Shown: positions 33,063 to 44,177 of the stretch, one piece after another
Position numbering within the stretch: the stretch's first letter is position 1
Layout of the letters: every line of letters starts with the position of its first letter
Notes under the pieces: generated by a model
Seen by the model: the letters and a program-made list of their open reading frames with translations, nothing else
Told to the model about the DNA's origin: nothing
Databases searched by the model: none
Source: Tritrichomonas musculus
Lineage: Eukaryota; Parabasalia; Tritrichomonadida; Tritrichomonadidae
Length of the DNA stretch: 64,000 bases
Reading direction: 5' to 3'
Assembly: GCA_039105265.1 (NCBI GenBank)
Contig: JAPFFF010000008.1
Span: forward strand, 2,604,001 to 2,668,000
Position numbers and translations under genes: made by a program

Positions 33063-34644
33063 TATTTGCTTTTTGGTTGGTATACATTGGAATTTATTGC
33101 CTAATAAAGTTGGATTTAGCTATTGTAAATAGAATTAGATATGTAATTTTTTTGATGATTTGATGAAATGAAGCCTCAAAACATCAAATATCCTATTGAA
33201 TATTGATAATCATCATTAGAAATTTATGTTTCTAGAAATATAAACTGTTTCCAATCTGACGGGAACAAAAATTGAATGGAATTGAATAAAAAACACGTTA
33301 TTTAAAAAATAATTCTATTCATAAATGTTTTTACAAATGTCGTAAAGTATTCATTTTGTTCCTGTCAGATCGAAAAAAACGAGTTTTTTAAAATTTTAAT
33401 TATATTGATAGAATTAACAAATTTATGAGATTTTTTCATTAGTTCTCCATAAACATATGCTACAAAATATTTATAATGTGTAAATAACTAAATTTAAAAC
33501 TTTTTTTGTGAAGATATATTAACATTATTAATGTATATGATAATTGATAGTAGAACGAATAAAAAATATTTATGAAATTTCTCGTATCTTTTTTTGATGC
33601 ACCACTTTTTTTGATTACATTCTTTTTTATCAATATTTCAAAAAAATTGTTATGAAATTGGAGAGAAAAGACGGATTTGAAATTGAGAGGAAATCATGTA
33701 AAGTTCTCAATTCTAATTTTAAAAAACAGAGGTGGGAGGAGTAGGATTTTTTTTAGAAATCTATTTTATATGCATAACAATATTTTTAATATTATTCTAA
33801 ATATTATTTATTATATGTTTATTAGATATTATTCGATAATGGAAGGTATATATTTATTTTATTTTTTAAATAATTATTGAATTTTTTGAATAGAATAAAT
33901 TTTACGAGAAATTTAGTTTTTAACAATTTTGAAAATTTATACAAATATGAAATTCTTATAATATAAATTTCTATTTAGTATTATTTTTCATTTTTTATCT
34001 TTTATATATATTATTTATATGGTTAAAATAAGTTTATTTGCATAAATATAGATTTTTAAAGAGGATAAGATCATTGAATTATACTCCATATAATCATTCA
34101 ATTATTAAAATCAATATATATATATAAATTTAATATATTATTTTATTATAATATGACATAATTTATTATTCCATTTAACATACTATATATAATGCTATAT
34201 TATAAATATATTTTACATTTGAATATAGATAATCATAAATTAATTCAGTGTAAAATTGATAGAATAATAAAATAAAAAAAAGGTTTAATAGAATTTTTCA
34301 ATGCGAAATTTGAATAGTCAAATTCTATAGTTTATATTAAACCAAAATACGGTTTTTCAGAAAATAAAATAAATATATGAAAAAGCATTCACTTTTTACT
34401 AATTTATTTGTTCAAAGTAAAATATAAACCAATAAAAAAGCCAATTATTTCGTTTTAAAAAGTTATCTATAATAACGAAATATTTTCAATTCAATATTTT
34501 ACATATAAAATATCTTGTTTATCATTTAATATTTTAATAATAAAATATATGATATATATAGGAATATGTTTTATATAATATGTATAATAACTATGTTTTT
34601 AAAAAATATATCTTTTTTTTAAAAAATGCTTGTTTTAATAAAAT
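33063..34644. other. AT-rich intergenic DNA
   Basis: No gene recognised. At about 33246-33270 and 33344-33370 the motif ATCTGACGGGAACAAAA and its inverted near-copy form an imperfect hairpin with a 75-110 bp loop, possibly a tiny decayed element. Short open frames here (for example 33677-33880) are A/T-driven. Confidence 0.4.
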
Positions 34645-34646
34645 TA

Positions 34647-35435
34647 CAGTTGTTCCACTTTTGTAACGGAAAAATCCACTTTCGTAACAGAAAATGTAAC
34701 CACTAAAATTTTCAAAATTTATTATCACCTAACTTTTTGATTTTTTATCCACTTTCGTAACAGAATTTTCCACTTTCGTAACAGAATTTTTTTTTATGAT
34801 TTTTTAAAAATTCATATTTTTCATTTTGCATTTCTTTTTTTATCGAAATTCATTCATAATGAGAAGTTTAATCAAGAAATGATATTTATAAAGAGGTTTA
34901 TTAAGTTATTAATAATAATTATGGATTTACTCAAAACTCTTTTTTTAGAAGAAAATCATGTTTTTATAATTGTACTATAATTTAAATTAATATTAAACAT
35001 GAAAAATAAAAAAAAAGGATAGAAATCAAGAAAAAATTAGATTATAATTTCAGATAAAGCAAATAAAAAATCAGTATTGCATTATTATGATGAAATAAAA
35101 AACATTTGAAATGGAATTTTAAGCTTTTAAAATAACAAAAATTCTTTTTTTAGCAAAATATTTGCAATAATTATCTTCATCCATAATTTCAAATAAAATG
35201 TTGTTCCCAATAACTACTGTGTTTTCTACAATTGTTTGCATTATATTAAAAATGTAAAAACTCATTAAAAACAAAGATAATTAAATAATAAAATTTTCTG
35301 TTACGAAAGTGGAAAATTCTGTTACGAAAGTGGATAAAAAATCAAAAAGTTAGGTGATAACAAATTTTGAAAATTTTGGTGGTTACATTTTCTGTTACGA
35401 AAGTGGATTTTTCCGTTACAAAAGTGGAGCAACTG
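34647..35435. mobile_element. Tc1/mariner-type MITE with IR/DR arms, 789 bp
   Basis: The ends read CAGTTGTTCCACTTTTGTAACGG on the left (start only) and its near-perfect inverse on the right, each abutting TA (34645-34646, 35436-35437). The arms are about 140 bp. Each arm holds four copies of a 17-bp motif, CCACTTTYGTAACRGAA: at 34655, 34676, 34749 and 34770 on the left, mirrored at 35291-35430. CAGT ends with TA duplication are typical of Tc1/mariner. No transposase frame is present in the 500-bp centre, so it is non-autonomous. Confidence 0.82.
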
Positions 35436-35437
35436 TA

Positions 35438-36113
35438 TAAAATGAAAATAGAAAAATAGAGTCTTTGTTCGAGCCATTTTCAAATTAAATTAATTTAAAA
35501 TATTTAAATATATATATAACTTTTATTATTAATATTTACATTATTCAACAACAATTTGTATATTAAGAAATGCAAAAAATTGAATGAAAACCAATTTTAT
35601 CTCATTATAGAAATGTAATATGAAACTAATCAAATATCCTACATATTATATAATATCTTCTTATATAGATATATGATTTATTTTTTTGTAAACAAATCAA
35701 AAGCATATCAAATGATGGATTTATTTAAAAAAAAACTCTTATGAAAAATTGCTTTTAATTCATTGAATTGCACATTTTATTATACATATTTAATATAATA
35801 ATAAATAATTAACTGTATAATATAAATAAAATAAAAAATAATTACAAAATAATAATTATATACCAAGATATATACAAAAAATATTAACTACAAAAAAATC
35901 CAAAAAGTCTTTGCACCTTTTAAAAAACATAAATTTCTCATTTAAAACAATAATTATAATAAATTTAATAGATCAAAACTTTTATTATAATTGTGCTTAA
36001 TAAAAATTCAAACAATAAATATAAAATATTCAAAACCAATCGTTTTTCGAAATCAAAATTATGAAAAATTATAAACGGTTTAGTGTCTACCGTTCTATTA
36101 TAACAAATAAAAA
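35438..36113. other. AT-rich intergenic DNA
   Basis: I see no gene or repeat. This is the 3' flank of the 989-residue gene. Confidence 0.5.
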
Positions 36114-39083
36114 TTATAATTCAATCATTATCACTCTTGATACAGATTTAATGAATAAGCTTCTAATTTCTTCAAGCTCTTCGGTTACATAAATATTATT
36201 CCATTTAATCAGCAATCTTGCTATTCCTATGATATTTTCTGGGGGATTTGAAATAATTAATCCATAGATTACAGATTCCATAATATTTTTTGATATAGCT
36301 TTCTTTGGAATTTGCATTTCTTTTGTTACAGAAATAGCTGTTTTATGGATTTCATAGCAAATATCAAGTGGATTGGTTTCAAAAATTAGCCATTTAAAAT
36401 TAGGCATTTGTTTTTGTTGAAAGAAAGAGCGTATTTGATCATTAATAGTAATGTTCAATAAATATTTATGAAATTCGGGATTTAGTATTTGTAAAGGTTG
36501 TTGAGATAAAGTTTCAGCTCTTCGAATGAAAATTAAACTATCTTCATTTTTTTGAAAAAGGTCAGAATTATTATCATAAGCAGTGTTAAAAATAACTCTA
36601 ATCAAAGATGAATATAAAATTGAATAAAATCCTGATTTATCATGTTGATGAATATTGCAAATGTTTGTAATATTTTCATTAATCAATTTTTCAACAATCC
36701 CATCGACTGTGAATGAAAATGAATTATCATTATTGCTTGTTACTAATTCAACAACTGCATTTATTAATGATTTATAGCGATCTTGATTAATATAATCGGC
36801 GAAAAAAATGTCAAAGTCATTAAAAGGCAAAAAGCGATGATGGTATGAATTCACAAATAAATGATAAGCTTTTGACAATTTATTTGTAAATGAAATTTTT
36901 GGAGGCTTCAGCATTAAAGCATCATGATAAATGTTTCTAGTATAAATAATTAGCGTGTTTTTCTTATCTTTAATTTCCGAGTATTTAGGTAAATCTGTTT
37001 TTTCTTTTTCAAAATATAAAAGAAGTTTTTTTGAGTTCACTCCCAAATGAGGATTTTCATCAAGAATTTGAATGAGATCTTTTGTCATTGTTATAAAAGA
37101 CTCGATCATGTTTTTTTGAAAATCAAAAATTTCTTGCTCAATCTCTTTCAATATATTATTAATTTCTTTTAGAAAAAGTTTTTGATTTGATACATAAAAA
37201 GGTTGATTGCATTCTAATCCTGAAAATGATTGCAATGAAGAAAATGAAGATGATGAATGAAAATTAAATAAAGATGGTGCTGATAATTTTGAGCATGAAG
37301 CAGAGGAACGAAGAGGAGAATTAGTTGGATAATAATCTAGTGCAGTAATTGACGATATTGTTGTAGCAAAAGTAGAAAAAATTGAAGATATTTTTGACGC
37401 ATCAAAAAATGTAGAAGTAATTGTTTTGGCCTCATAGCAATCTTTAATTAATGCATTTTGATGTTCGATAATTTCTTCCAGTGAATATTTTATTAAATTC
37501 TGTGTGCTTGGTTCCATTGTTTCATCAATATAAATAAAAGGTGAAAATTTGCTGTTAATTCCAAGATCAGCAACATTTGGATCTATAAAAAAATTAGCTT
37601 CTGTAATTGCGCCATTAATTATTGGTAATAATGAATTCCCACTTTTTCTGAATGGAATTTTTTTTGTTTTATAAGCAGATAAAATTTTGACTTCTTGATT
37701 AAAGGCTACAATTGAATTAATAACGTATTTTGGACAGTTTTCATCTTTAATTGTTTGATTTTCTTTCTCTATTTTTTCTGATTTCAAATCAAAAAAATAT
37801 GTAAGAAAGTTTGTTTCTCTAGATAAACAGAGTTGGGCACTTTGAAGAACGATATTCTTAATAAAGTCTATATTCATTAATGATGACTCTGATAAAACTG
37901 ATAAAAAACTCACAATTCGATTGATGTATTTCTTTTTTAAACAAAAAATTTTAATTGATACAAAAACATATCTTATATAAACAACAAACCATTCACGAAC
38001 ACGCTTGTCTGCTGATTCTAAATTAAAATAATTTGATATGAATTCCATAACTAATTTCATATAAGTTGTATCAAAAAATAAGATTTTGGAAAAAAAAGGA
38101 ATAATAATACTTGAAGTTTCATTCGGATATTTCGAAAGTAATTTGCCTAAGTATGCAATTGTCCAGAAAAGCGAAGTTTTGGTTTTCGTTATAAGTGATA
38201 ATGCAATTTCGCGAGGTTTTAAATAATCAATATCAGTATGTAAAAATGCCCATTCAAGAATATTTGTCACAAAAGGATTCTTTTTATTCGGAAGGCCAAT
38301 TATCTTCTCTGAAACTGATCTCCTAAATTCAGTACTACCGGAAGTAATGCTAAATTCGCTTAGTGATAAAATAATAGGAAGAAATGCATATGAATCTGAT
38401 ATCAAATTACCTGATTGTACAGATTCAACAATTAAAAGAATTGATTTATACAATAATATTGCAAATTTTGAAAAAAAAGAAATGTTTGGATTTGATATAA
38501 GCAATTGCGAAAGGAAATCGGCCAAATAAATTTTGATTGAGAGTTCAGAAAAATCATCGGCAGATTCCAATGGAATCAAAAAATGAGGAAGGTAAAGATC
38601 AAATATTCTTTCAGCCATTCCTGGTTGTTGAAGAAAAGAAATCCATAGATGATTTTTTGATTCTTGCATTTTATGAAAAGATAAAACAACAAGAACTGGG
38701 TCTGACAACGCGAATATAAATTTGTTTATAAAAAAATCGCCTGGTGGCGATGGGCATAAACTTGAAGCATAAAGAATGCAATTATCTACTGTAGATGGTT
38801 TAAAAATATCTCGAAAAGTATAAATATATAATATAAATAAAGGAAAATTTAAAACCGGATCTGGGAATGGATCGATATGTGTAATTGTCTTGCCGATATT
38901 ACGAGCTTCCATCCAAAATTCTTTTTCAGGTAATAATAACGACAAATGAGTTTGAAAAATTGGTGATAATTCCTGGCAAATTTCGCACATTCTAGAAGGA
39001 GAAGGCAATATCGGGTCTAAATCGAGATTAATTCCATAATTCGCTACCTGATTCCACCATGAATTTGCTATTTCTTGAGTCAT
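36114..39083 (-). CDS. Large helical protein of unknown function, 989 aa
   Basis: ATG at 39081-39083; no signal peptide or membrane segment stands out. The N-terminal 450 residues look like an all-helical repeat solenoid. A Ser/Phe-rich segment at about 610-650 is probably disordered. Residues 700-989 (FLPFNDFDIFFADYINQDRY; DGIVEKLINENI; GFYSILYSSLIRVIFNTAYD) form a separate helical domain. Similar layouts occur in trichomonad-specific protein families, as far as I recall, but I cannot name a function. First host gene to the right of the transposon zone. Confidence 0.75.
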   Translation of the reverse strand: MTQEIANSWWNQVANYGINLDLDPILPSPSRMCEICQELSPIFQTHLSLLLPEKEFWMEARNIGKTITHIDPFPDPVLNFPLFILYIYTFRDIFKPSTVDNCILYASSLCPSPPGDFFINKFIFALSDPVLVVLSFHKMQESKNHLWISFLQQPGMAERIFDLYLPHFLIPLESADDFSELSIKIYLADFLSQLLISNPNISFFSKFAILLYKSILLIVESVQSGNLISDSYAFLPIILSLSEFSITSGSTEFRRSVSEKIIGLPNKKNPFVTNILEWAFLHTDIDYLKPREIALSLITKTKTSLFWTIAYLGKLLSKYPNETSSIIIPFFSKILFFDTTYMKLVMEFISNYFNLESADKRVREWFVVYIRYVFVSIKIFCLKKKYINRIVSFLSVLSESSLMNIDFIKNIVLQSAQLCLSRETNFLTYFFDLKSEKIEKENQTIKDENCPKYVINSIVAFNQEVKILSAYKTKKIPFRKSGNSLLPIINGAITEANFFIDPNVADLGINSKFSPFIYIDETMEPSTQNLIKYSLEEIIEHQNALIKDCYEAKTITSTFFDASKISSIFSTFATTISSITALDYYPTNSPLRSSASCSKLSAPSLFNFHSSSSFSSLQSFSGLECNQPFYVSNQKLFLKEINNILKEIEQEIFDFQKNMIESFITMTKDLIQILDENPHLGVNSKKLLLYFEKEKTDLPKYSEIKDKKNTLIIYTRNIYHDALMLKPPKISFTNKLSKAYHLFVNSYHHRFLPFNDFDIFFADYINQDRYKSLINAVVELVTSNNDNSFSFTVDGIVEKLINENITNICNIHQHDKSGFYSILYSSLIRVIFNTAYDNNSDLFQKNEDSLIFIRRAETLSQQPLQILNPEFHKYLLNITINDQIRSFFQQKQMPNFKWLIFETNPLDICYEIHKTAISVTKEMQIPKKAISKNIMESVIYGLIISNPPENIIGIARLLIKWNNIYVTEELEEIRSLFIKSVSRVIMIEL

Positions 39084-39427
39084 TTTATTCGAATAGAATT
39101 AACCCAATTGAGAGTATTACTGAAAAATTGAATAATGTGTCTGAAAAAAATTGTATAACTTATCAAATTTATTTTAATTTTAAAATAATTTATTGAATAA
39201 TTTGAATTGAAAAAAGAAAATCAACGAGTTAATGCAAATTATAATCGTTTAGGTAAAATATATTGCCTATATTTTGAAAGAAAAGTAAACTTTTCAAAAG
39301 TGAAAGGTTAATTCATTAACTTTTTCTATAAAAAAATAAGTGGGCCAGTCATATAAGCTTTTTTTGAAAAAAATCGAGGTCAAAAAAAATTTTGAAATAA
39401 AAAAATTATTTAATATTGTAGAATCAT
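39084..39427. promoter_or_regulatory. Divergent promoter region between 989-aa gene and Tim44
   Basis: 344 bp of A/T-rich DNA. On the Tim44 side GAATCAT directly precedes the ATG, a TCA-type initiator as known from Trichomonas. No other motif is clear. Confidence 0.35.
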
Positions 39428-40405
39428 ATGGCACTAGTTTCGGCTTACCCAAATTTAAAATTTGGTTCTCGTAGTGCCAGCATGTTTGACACTTTAGGAG
39501 AGACTCTTGGGCAAAATTTCAGTGAGGACTCTGATGTTCAAAAATGGGTTATTGAATTAAAAAGAGATCCGTCAATTCAATTACTCAATGCTACAACTAA
39601 AGGTACTGGATTTTATATTACAACTGCTCTCAAAATGACTAATTCGATCTTTAATTTCGCAACATTGCCAATTACATATCCACTTTCTAAAGTATTAAAA
39701 GAACCAGAATTCAAATTAGCACCATGTCCTTTCCCTGCAGCCAGGATTACAAAAGTGAAGGGAAATGGTGATCTTGCAATTCGCAAAAACAATTCTTTCG
39801 AAAATGCTATACTCAATTTGAAAAACTTTTCTTATAAAGCCGAACTTTCAAAGAATTTTCTGCTTAGATATTTATTTAAGTTGGGATATTTAATTTGTTC
39901 TTTACCTTCTCGACTTCAATTAACCGAGCCAACCAAAGAATGTTTAGTTATGTTGGCTATTCAGCGCTATTTCCCTTCATATAATGAAGCCAAGTTTTTG
40001 AAATGGCTTGAGAGCTCTTTCTTACCCTGCTTAACTCATTATTATATTCGTGGTATGTCCAAATCATTACAAACAGTTGCTGAAACAGCTATTGTTCAAG
40101 AACGTCAAATGCAAATATCAGAATATGTTATATCTGGTCTTTTAGTAAAATCGCGACTTCTTTCAATTTACGATGTAGAAATTGTCGATTATGATTTCAA
40201 AGGGCACCACCCTATAATTACTGTTAGATATTCAGCAGATCACACAGAACATGTTGTAACTAGGAAAGGTGTCACCCTTATAGGTGGACCTCAATCCATT
40301 AAAAAATCCATGTTTCTTGCTCTCATTACAATTAATGAAACTGGTATAGAGCCTGTTTGGAAAGCAACAGAAATTCATATTGGGCAAGTTTCTGATAGAA
40401 TTTAA
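39428..40405 (+). CDS. Tim44-like hydrogenosomal import motor subunit
   Basis: Residues of about 170-320 fit the Tim44 C-terminal domain: a helical lead-in (FLKWLESSFLPCLTHYYIRG), then ISEYVISGLLVKSRLLSIYD, a beta sheet (VDYDFKGHHPIITVRYSADH) and a closing VWKATEIHI. Tim44 tethers Hsp70 to the inner-membrane translocase; in parabasalids that would be the hydrogenosome. At 325 residues it is shorter than yeast or human Tim44, mainly in the N-terminal region. No classical short hydrogenosomal presequence is obvious. Confidence 0.8.
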   Translation: MALVSAYPNLKFGSRSASMFDTLGETLGQNFSEDSDVQKWVIELKRDPSIQLLNATTKGTGFYITTALKMTNSIFNFATLPITYPLSKVLKEPEFKLAPCPFPAARITKVKGNGDLAIRKNNSFENAILNLKNFSYKAELSKNFLLRYLFKLGYLICSLPSRLQLTEPTKECLVMLAIQRYFPSYNEAKFLKWLESSFLPCLTHYYIRGMSKSLQTVAETAIVQERQMQISEYVISGLLVKSRLLSIYDVEIVDYDFKGHHPIITVRYSADHTEHVVTRKGVTLIGGPQSIKKSMFLALITINETGIEPVWKATEIHIGQVSDRI

Positions 40406-40609
40406 AATATTTATTTTATATTAAACTTATATTCACTCTTTAAGTTTTTTTCAATCGTGATTCATTCAAAATATAATTTTTAATTGAAAATAATCATTTA
40501 AATGTCCAGACAAATTTAGCATTGAATTTTTTTTAACCATCTTTTAACCTTTTAATGTGTCAAAACTTATGATTCGAACATTTTTGAATTCAATACACAA
40601 ATATTTAAA

Positions 40610-41404
40610 ATGGACAAAGAGAAAATTGCGCGATGCTTAATTTTGCAATATTTAACGCAATGCAGTGCAGAAGATACTGAGCATAGCGATGAATTAGGTG
40701 TTTCAATTGACTGTTTGAAAGAAATTTGGAAGATTGAAGATTTCAACGTTTCACTTCCAAACGTTCATTCAATTGTAGATCTTATTCCATCACCTGAACA
40801 TGACACTGAACGTGCTATGCAGCTCAAGCAGGAAGGAAACGCCCTCCTCAAGGAAGGAAATCTTGATGGTGCTATTTCAAAATATAATGAAGCAATAGCA
40901 ACTGATCCCACACAAAGCACTTTTTATTGCAATAGAGCAGCTGTTTATACAAGGAAAGAAAATCACGAAAAAGCAATTGAAGATTGTGAAAAAGCTATAT
41001 CACTTGATCCAAATTATGCAACAGCTTATTCACGTCTTGGATATGCATACTTTAAACTTGGAAATATTGAAAAAGCACGTGAAGCATATAATCGTGGTCT
41101 TCGTGCTTGCCCAAATAACGAAAGTCTAAAAGAGAATTTAAAGTCCCTAGGACCAGAGCCACCTAAACAATCAAATCAAATGCCTGGTGACTTTTTATCA
41201 ATGCTAGGAAACTTTACCCAAGATCCACAAATGATGTCTAAAATAATTGAAAAAATGAACTCTCCAGAAGTACAACAATTGATGCAAGATCCTGAAATGG
41301 CTGAATTCATGAATGAAATTAAATCTAATCCAACTTCAATATTTACAAAAATGAATGATCCAAGGATGCAACGTTTGTTTACAACAATTGCTGGAAATCA
41401 TTAA
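40610..41404 (+). CDS. SGTA/Sgt2-like TPR co-chaperone
   Basis: Residues 1-45 (ARCLILQYLTQCS...) match the SGTA dimerisation domain. Three TPRs lie at about 66-167 (KQEGNALLKEGNLDGAISKY; AIEDCEKAISLDPNYA; YFKLGNIEKAREAYNRGL). The C-terminus has an STI1-like DP segment (DPQMMSKIIEKM; MQDPEMAEFMNEI). In other eukaryotes SGTA hands tail-anchored proteins to the GET/TRC pathway and binds Hsp70/Hsp90. The usual Gln-rich tail is short here. Ends in TAAA, the Trichomonas-type polyadenylation motif overlapping the stop. Confidence 0.9.
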   Translation: MDKEKIARCLILQYLTQCSAEDTEHSDELGVSIDCLKEIWKIEDFNVSLPNVHSIVDLIPSPEHDTERAMQLKQEGNALLKEGNLDGAISKYNEAIATDPTQSTFYCNRAAVYTRKENHEKAIEDCEKAISLDPNYATAYSRLGYAYFKLGNIEKAREAYNRGLRACPNNESLKENLKSLGPEPPKQSNQMPGDFLSMLGNFTQDPQMMSKIIEKMNSPEVQQLMQDPEMAEFMNEIKSNPTSIFTKMNDPRMQRLFTTIAGNH

Positions 41405-41673
41405 ACAAAACATTTTAATATTATTTTTTTTTATGCTATTTATAAATTCAAAGGAATCTTATCTTCGAAAAAATATTATGATAAAATACTACATGTTATT
41501 ATAATAATATGCATTGTATAACCAGTTCATGTGTATTACATGATTGGTAAGAAATGGTATTATATTTAAGTGTATTAATGATTATTTCTGTGGCATTATA
41601 ATTTTTTTTAAATATCAAAATTTGGAAATAGAAAATATGAATACATTTAAACAAAAAAATATATTAAAAACAT

Positions 41674-42777
41674 TTATGGTCGAGGAGTTACCTTTTTTGG
41701 GCGCAATGATGATAAATCTTTTTTGGATTTTTTTGACCTCGTTTTTTCATATAATTGATTTTGATGGCATGAAGGTAAATTAATTTCGGGTATTTTAGTT
41801 GGTAAATATTGTTCAAAATCTTTGGTTATAAAAGGGTGGTTCAATGCTTCTGTAACAGAAATTCTTTTATTTGGATCATAAGCAAGTAATTTGAGAAGTA
41901 GGTCGGTAGCATCTTCATATTCTTTGGGTATTGTTTTCTCTAAAAATTCTTTAAAACTTATTTTTGGTCCACTTTCTGATAAACTTTTGTTTTTCATGAA
42001 AATTTCAGCGTTTGGTAAACTTCTCCAATTTGACCATTCATCAATTGTCGGAATGCCATGGACACTAAAAATTGCTGTTATTTCATCTAATTCATTATCA
42101 AAGTTTGATCTAAATAAAATTTTTCTTGTTATCATTTCATATAAGATACAACCTGAAGACCAAATATCAATCTCTGTTCCATAATGATCTGCGCCTAATA
42201 AAAGTTCTGGTGGGCGGTACCAAATAGTTATAACTTGGTTTGTTTGTGGTCTATTTTTATCATTATTCATTTCTTTCGCAAGCCCAAAATCGCACAACTT
42301 CACAACATTTTGAGGAGTGAGTAATATGTTTGCTGGTTTTAAATCTCTATGTATCAATTTTTTTTTGGCGCAAACGTCTAAAGCAAGTAAAAGTTGTCGA
42401 AAATAGCATTTAGTTTGTTGAAATGATAAAGGTGTTTGTGATAACAAGCCTTGTAAATCATAATCGCAATAATCGAAAATTAAGTAAACGTAGCGATCTT
42501 GACTGGTTTCGACACTATGCAATTTTATTATATTTTCGTGAGATATACTTCTTAATATTCTAATTTCGCGCATTGCATTCATTGGAAATCCTTGATTAAC
42601 ATCAAGAATTTTAATTTTCTTCATTGCAACAATTTCACCTGTAACAATATTCATTCCTTTTATAACATCCCCACAAGTTCCACCACCTATATTTTCGATC
42701 ATTGAATAATTATCTGTGATATTTTTTGTATTTTGTTGGTCGGCCTTATCTGGAATTTTTCCATCAGCCGATTTCAT
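41674..42777 (-). CDS. CDK-type protein kinase (CDK9/12-like)
   Basis: Start chosen at ATG 42775-42777 (MKSADGK); a GTG six codons upstream is not needed. All kinase landmarks are present: glycine loop IGGGTCGDV, AMKKIK lysine, HRDLKPANI, DFGLA and the activation-loop end TIWYRPPELLLG. The cyclin-contact helix reads PMNAMRE in place of PSTAIRE. That and ITIWYRPP are most like CDK9/CDK12 kinases, which phosphorylate the RNA polymerase II tail. The basic C-terminus (KTRSKKSKKDLSSLRPKK) could be a nuclear signal. Substrate is inferred. Confidence 0.85.
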   Translation of the reverse strand: MKSADGKIPDKADQQNTKNITDNYSMIENIGGGTCGDVIKGMNIVTGEIVAMKKIKILDVNQGFPMNAMREIRILRSISHENIIKLHSVETSQDRYVYLIFDYCDYDLQGLLSQTPLSFQQTKCYFRQLLLALDVCAKKKLIHRDLKPANILLTPQNVVKLCDFGLAKEMNNDKNRPQTNQVITIWYRPPELLLGADHYGTEIDIWSSGCILYEMITRKILFRSNFDNELDEITAIFSVHGIPTIDEWSNWRSLPNAEIFMKNKSLSESGPKISFKEFLEKTIPKEYEDATDLLLKLLAYDPNKRISVTEALNHPFITKDFEQYLPTKIPEINLPSCHQNQLYEKTRSKKSKKDLSSLRPKKVTPRP

Positions 42778-43430
42778 ACTAAATGTAAATTGCACAGATA
42801 AGTGTTCAGGTGAATTGATGGGATCCTTTTGAGAAGTTTATTAAAAATAAAAAAAATTATCGCTAAAAAAGTGAAACTTTTGAATATTCTAAATTATTTT
42901 AAAAGAAAAAAACGATACTAAAACAAAGCAAAAAGTAAATGATAACTTTGAAATTTTTTGATTTTAAAAAATAAATTTATTTAATTTATTTAGTGAAATT
43001 AATAATTTGTATATGTGCATAATTTATTTATAAATTTCTTTTTTAAAATTAGAAAAAAAAAAAAGATAAATCATTAAATACTCAAGTATACGATAGGAAA
43101 TTTGAATGATTATTTTGACAAAATTTGAAATAAATATTGATAAATGGATATGAAAATTTTGAATTATTTTATATCTAATGTAGAAGTACAAAAAAAAGTA
43201 TAATTCTATTGCTTTATGCATTAATAAAAGAAATATGTATTTATTTTAACTTTTATATAAGATAAACAAACAAATCAAACAAAAAAAAAAGCAATGAAAG
43301 CTGCATATTATTTCATTCAAATCATATTACATTCCAACAAATTAGTACATTATAATTGAAATGATATCTCATCGATTAATATAAGTAAAATGAGCTGTAC
43401 AAGTTAAAGTATTGTTGATATTATAAAAGG
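42778..43430. other. AT-rich intergenic DNA between kinase and membrane protein genes
   Basis: 653 bp holding the kinase 5' flank and the 3' flank of the next gene on the same strand. No RNA gene or repeat recognised. Confidence 0.5.
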
Positions 43431-44177
43431 TTATAAAACTTCCCTTATTTTCCAAACTTCATTTATCTTTGGTATCGAATCCAAAGTCCTTAAAGTGAAG
43501 TCAGATTCATTTTCAATAACTTCCATTGTTTCCCATTTAGGTAAAGCTTTTAATGTATGATCACATGGCATTAAAATCAAATGAAGAGAATGAAAATCAG
43601 CGAAAATCCGAAATGATTCTGATTGAGAAACTTTATGTTCTAATAAACTTCGTGAAAATTCATTGAATCTAATCATTGATTCTTTTGTAATCAATGAGTA
43701 TTCAAGTTGGTACGGAAGTAATAAAGCGAAGTTTGAATTACGGCACTGACAAAATGTATATCCGATGACCATAGGTTTATTTGGTAAATTTGGGATATTT
43801 GATGGTACATTAAAAGATCGAGTACCTGAGTATAAAATAAAATTTGTCTTAACATGATCTGAAACATCGCTTCCATATGCACTAGAAACAGTCAGAAAAG
43901 ATGTAAAGAAGTTGTTAGCTTTAACATTAGCATCATGTGATATTGCATGAATATTTCTAAATCCTGAATTTTTTAAAGAGTTTATTGTGGCTTCTAAGCC
44001 GCCATTCGGAATTATTACAGTAATATCCTTAATATTAATTTGTTTTGGAATAAAAGGAATAAAGATTGGAGCAATAAATTTGATTGTGAGGATAGAAATA
44101 ACTAAGAATAATAAAACTGAGCCAGGGCCAGAAAGCAAATTACGTTGAATAAATTGGATTCTTTTTTTCCTATTCAT
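43431..44177 (-). CDS. Type II membrane protein of unknown function, 248 aa
   Basis: ATG at 44175-44177; a GTG one codon before is discounted. A basic N-tail (NRKKRIQFIQRN) is followed by one membrane segment at about residues 18-42 (VLLFLVISILTIKFIAPIFI), so the rest would face the lumen or exterior. The body looks alpha/beta (DITVIIPNGGLEATINSLKN; PMVIGYTFCQCRNSNFALLL). The topology recalls Golgi glycosyltransferase-like proteins, but no DXD or other catalytic motif is evident. Confidence 0.65.
   Translation of the reverse strand: MNRKKRIQFIQRNLLSGPGSVLLFLVISILTIKFIAPIFIPFIPKQINIKDITVIIPNGGLEATINSLKNSGFRNIHAISHDANVKANNFFTSFLTVSSAYGSDVSDHVKTNFILYSGTRSFNVPSNIPNLPNKPMVIGYTFCQCRNSNFALLLPYQLEYSLITKESMIRFNEFSRSLLEHKVSQSESFRIFADFHSLHLILMPCDHTLKALPKWETMEVIENESDFTLRTLDSIPKINEVWKIREVL

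Noticed and set aside
33677-33880. 67-codon frame in AT-rich spacer
   Set aside because: Phe/Tyr/Ile/Asn-rich as expected of random A/T DNA; no homology signal or leader.
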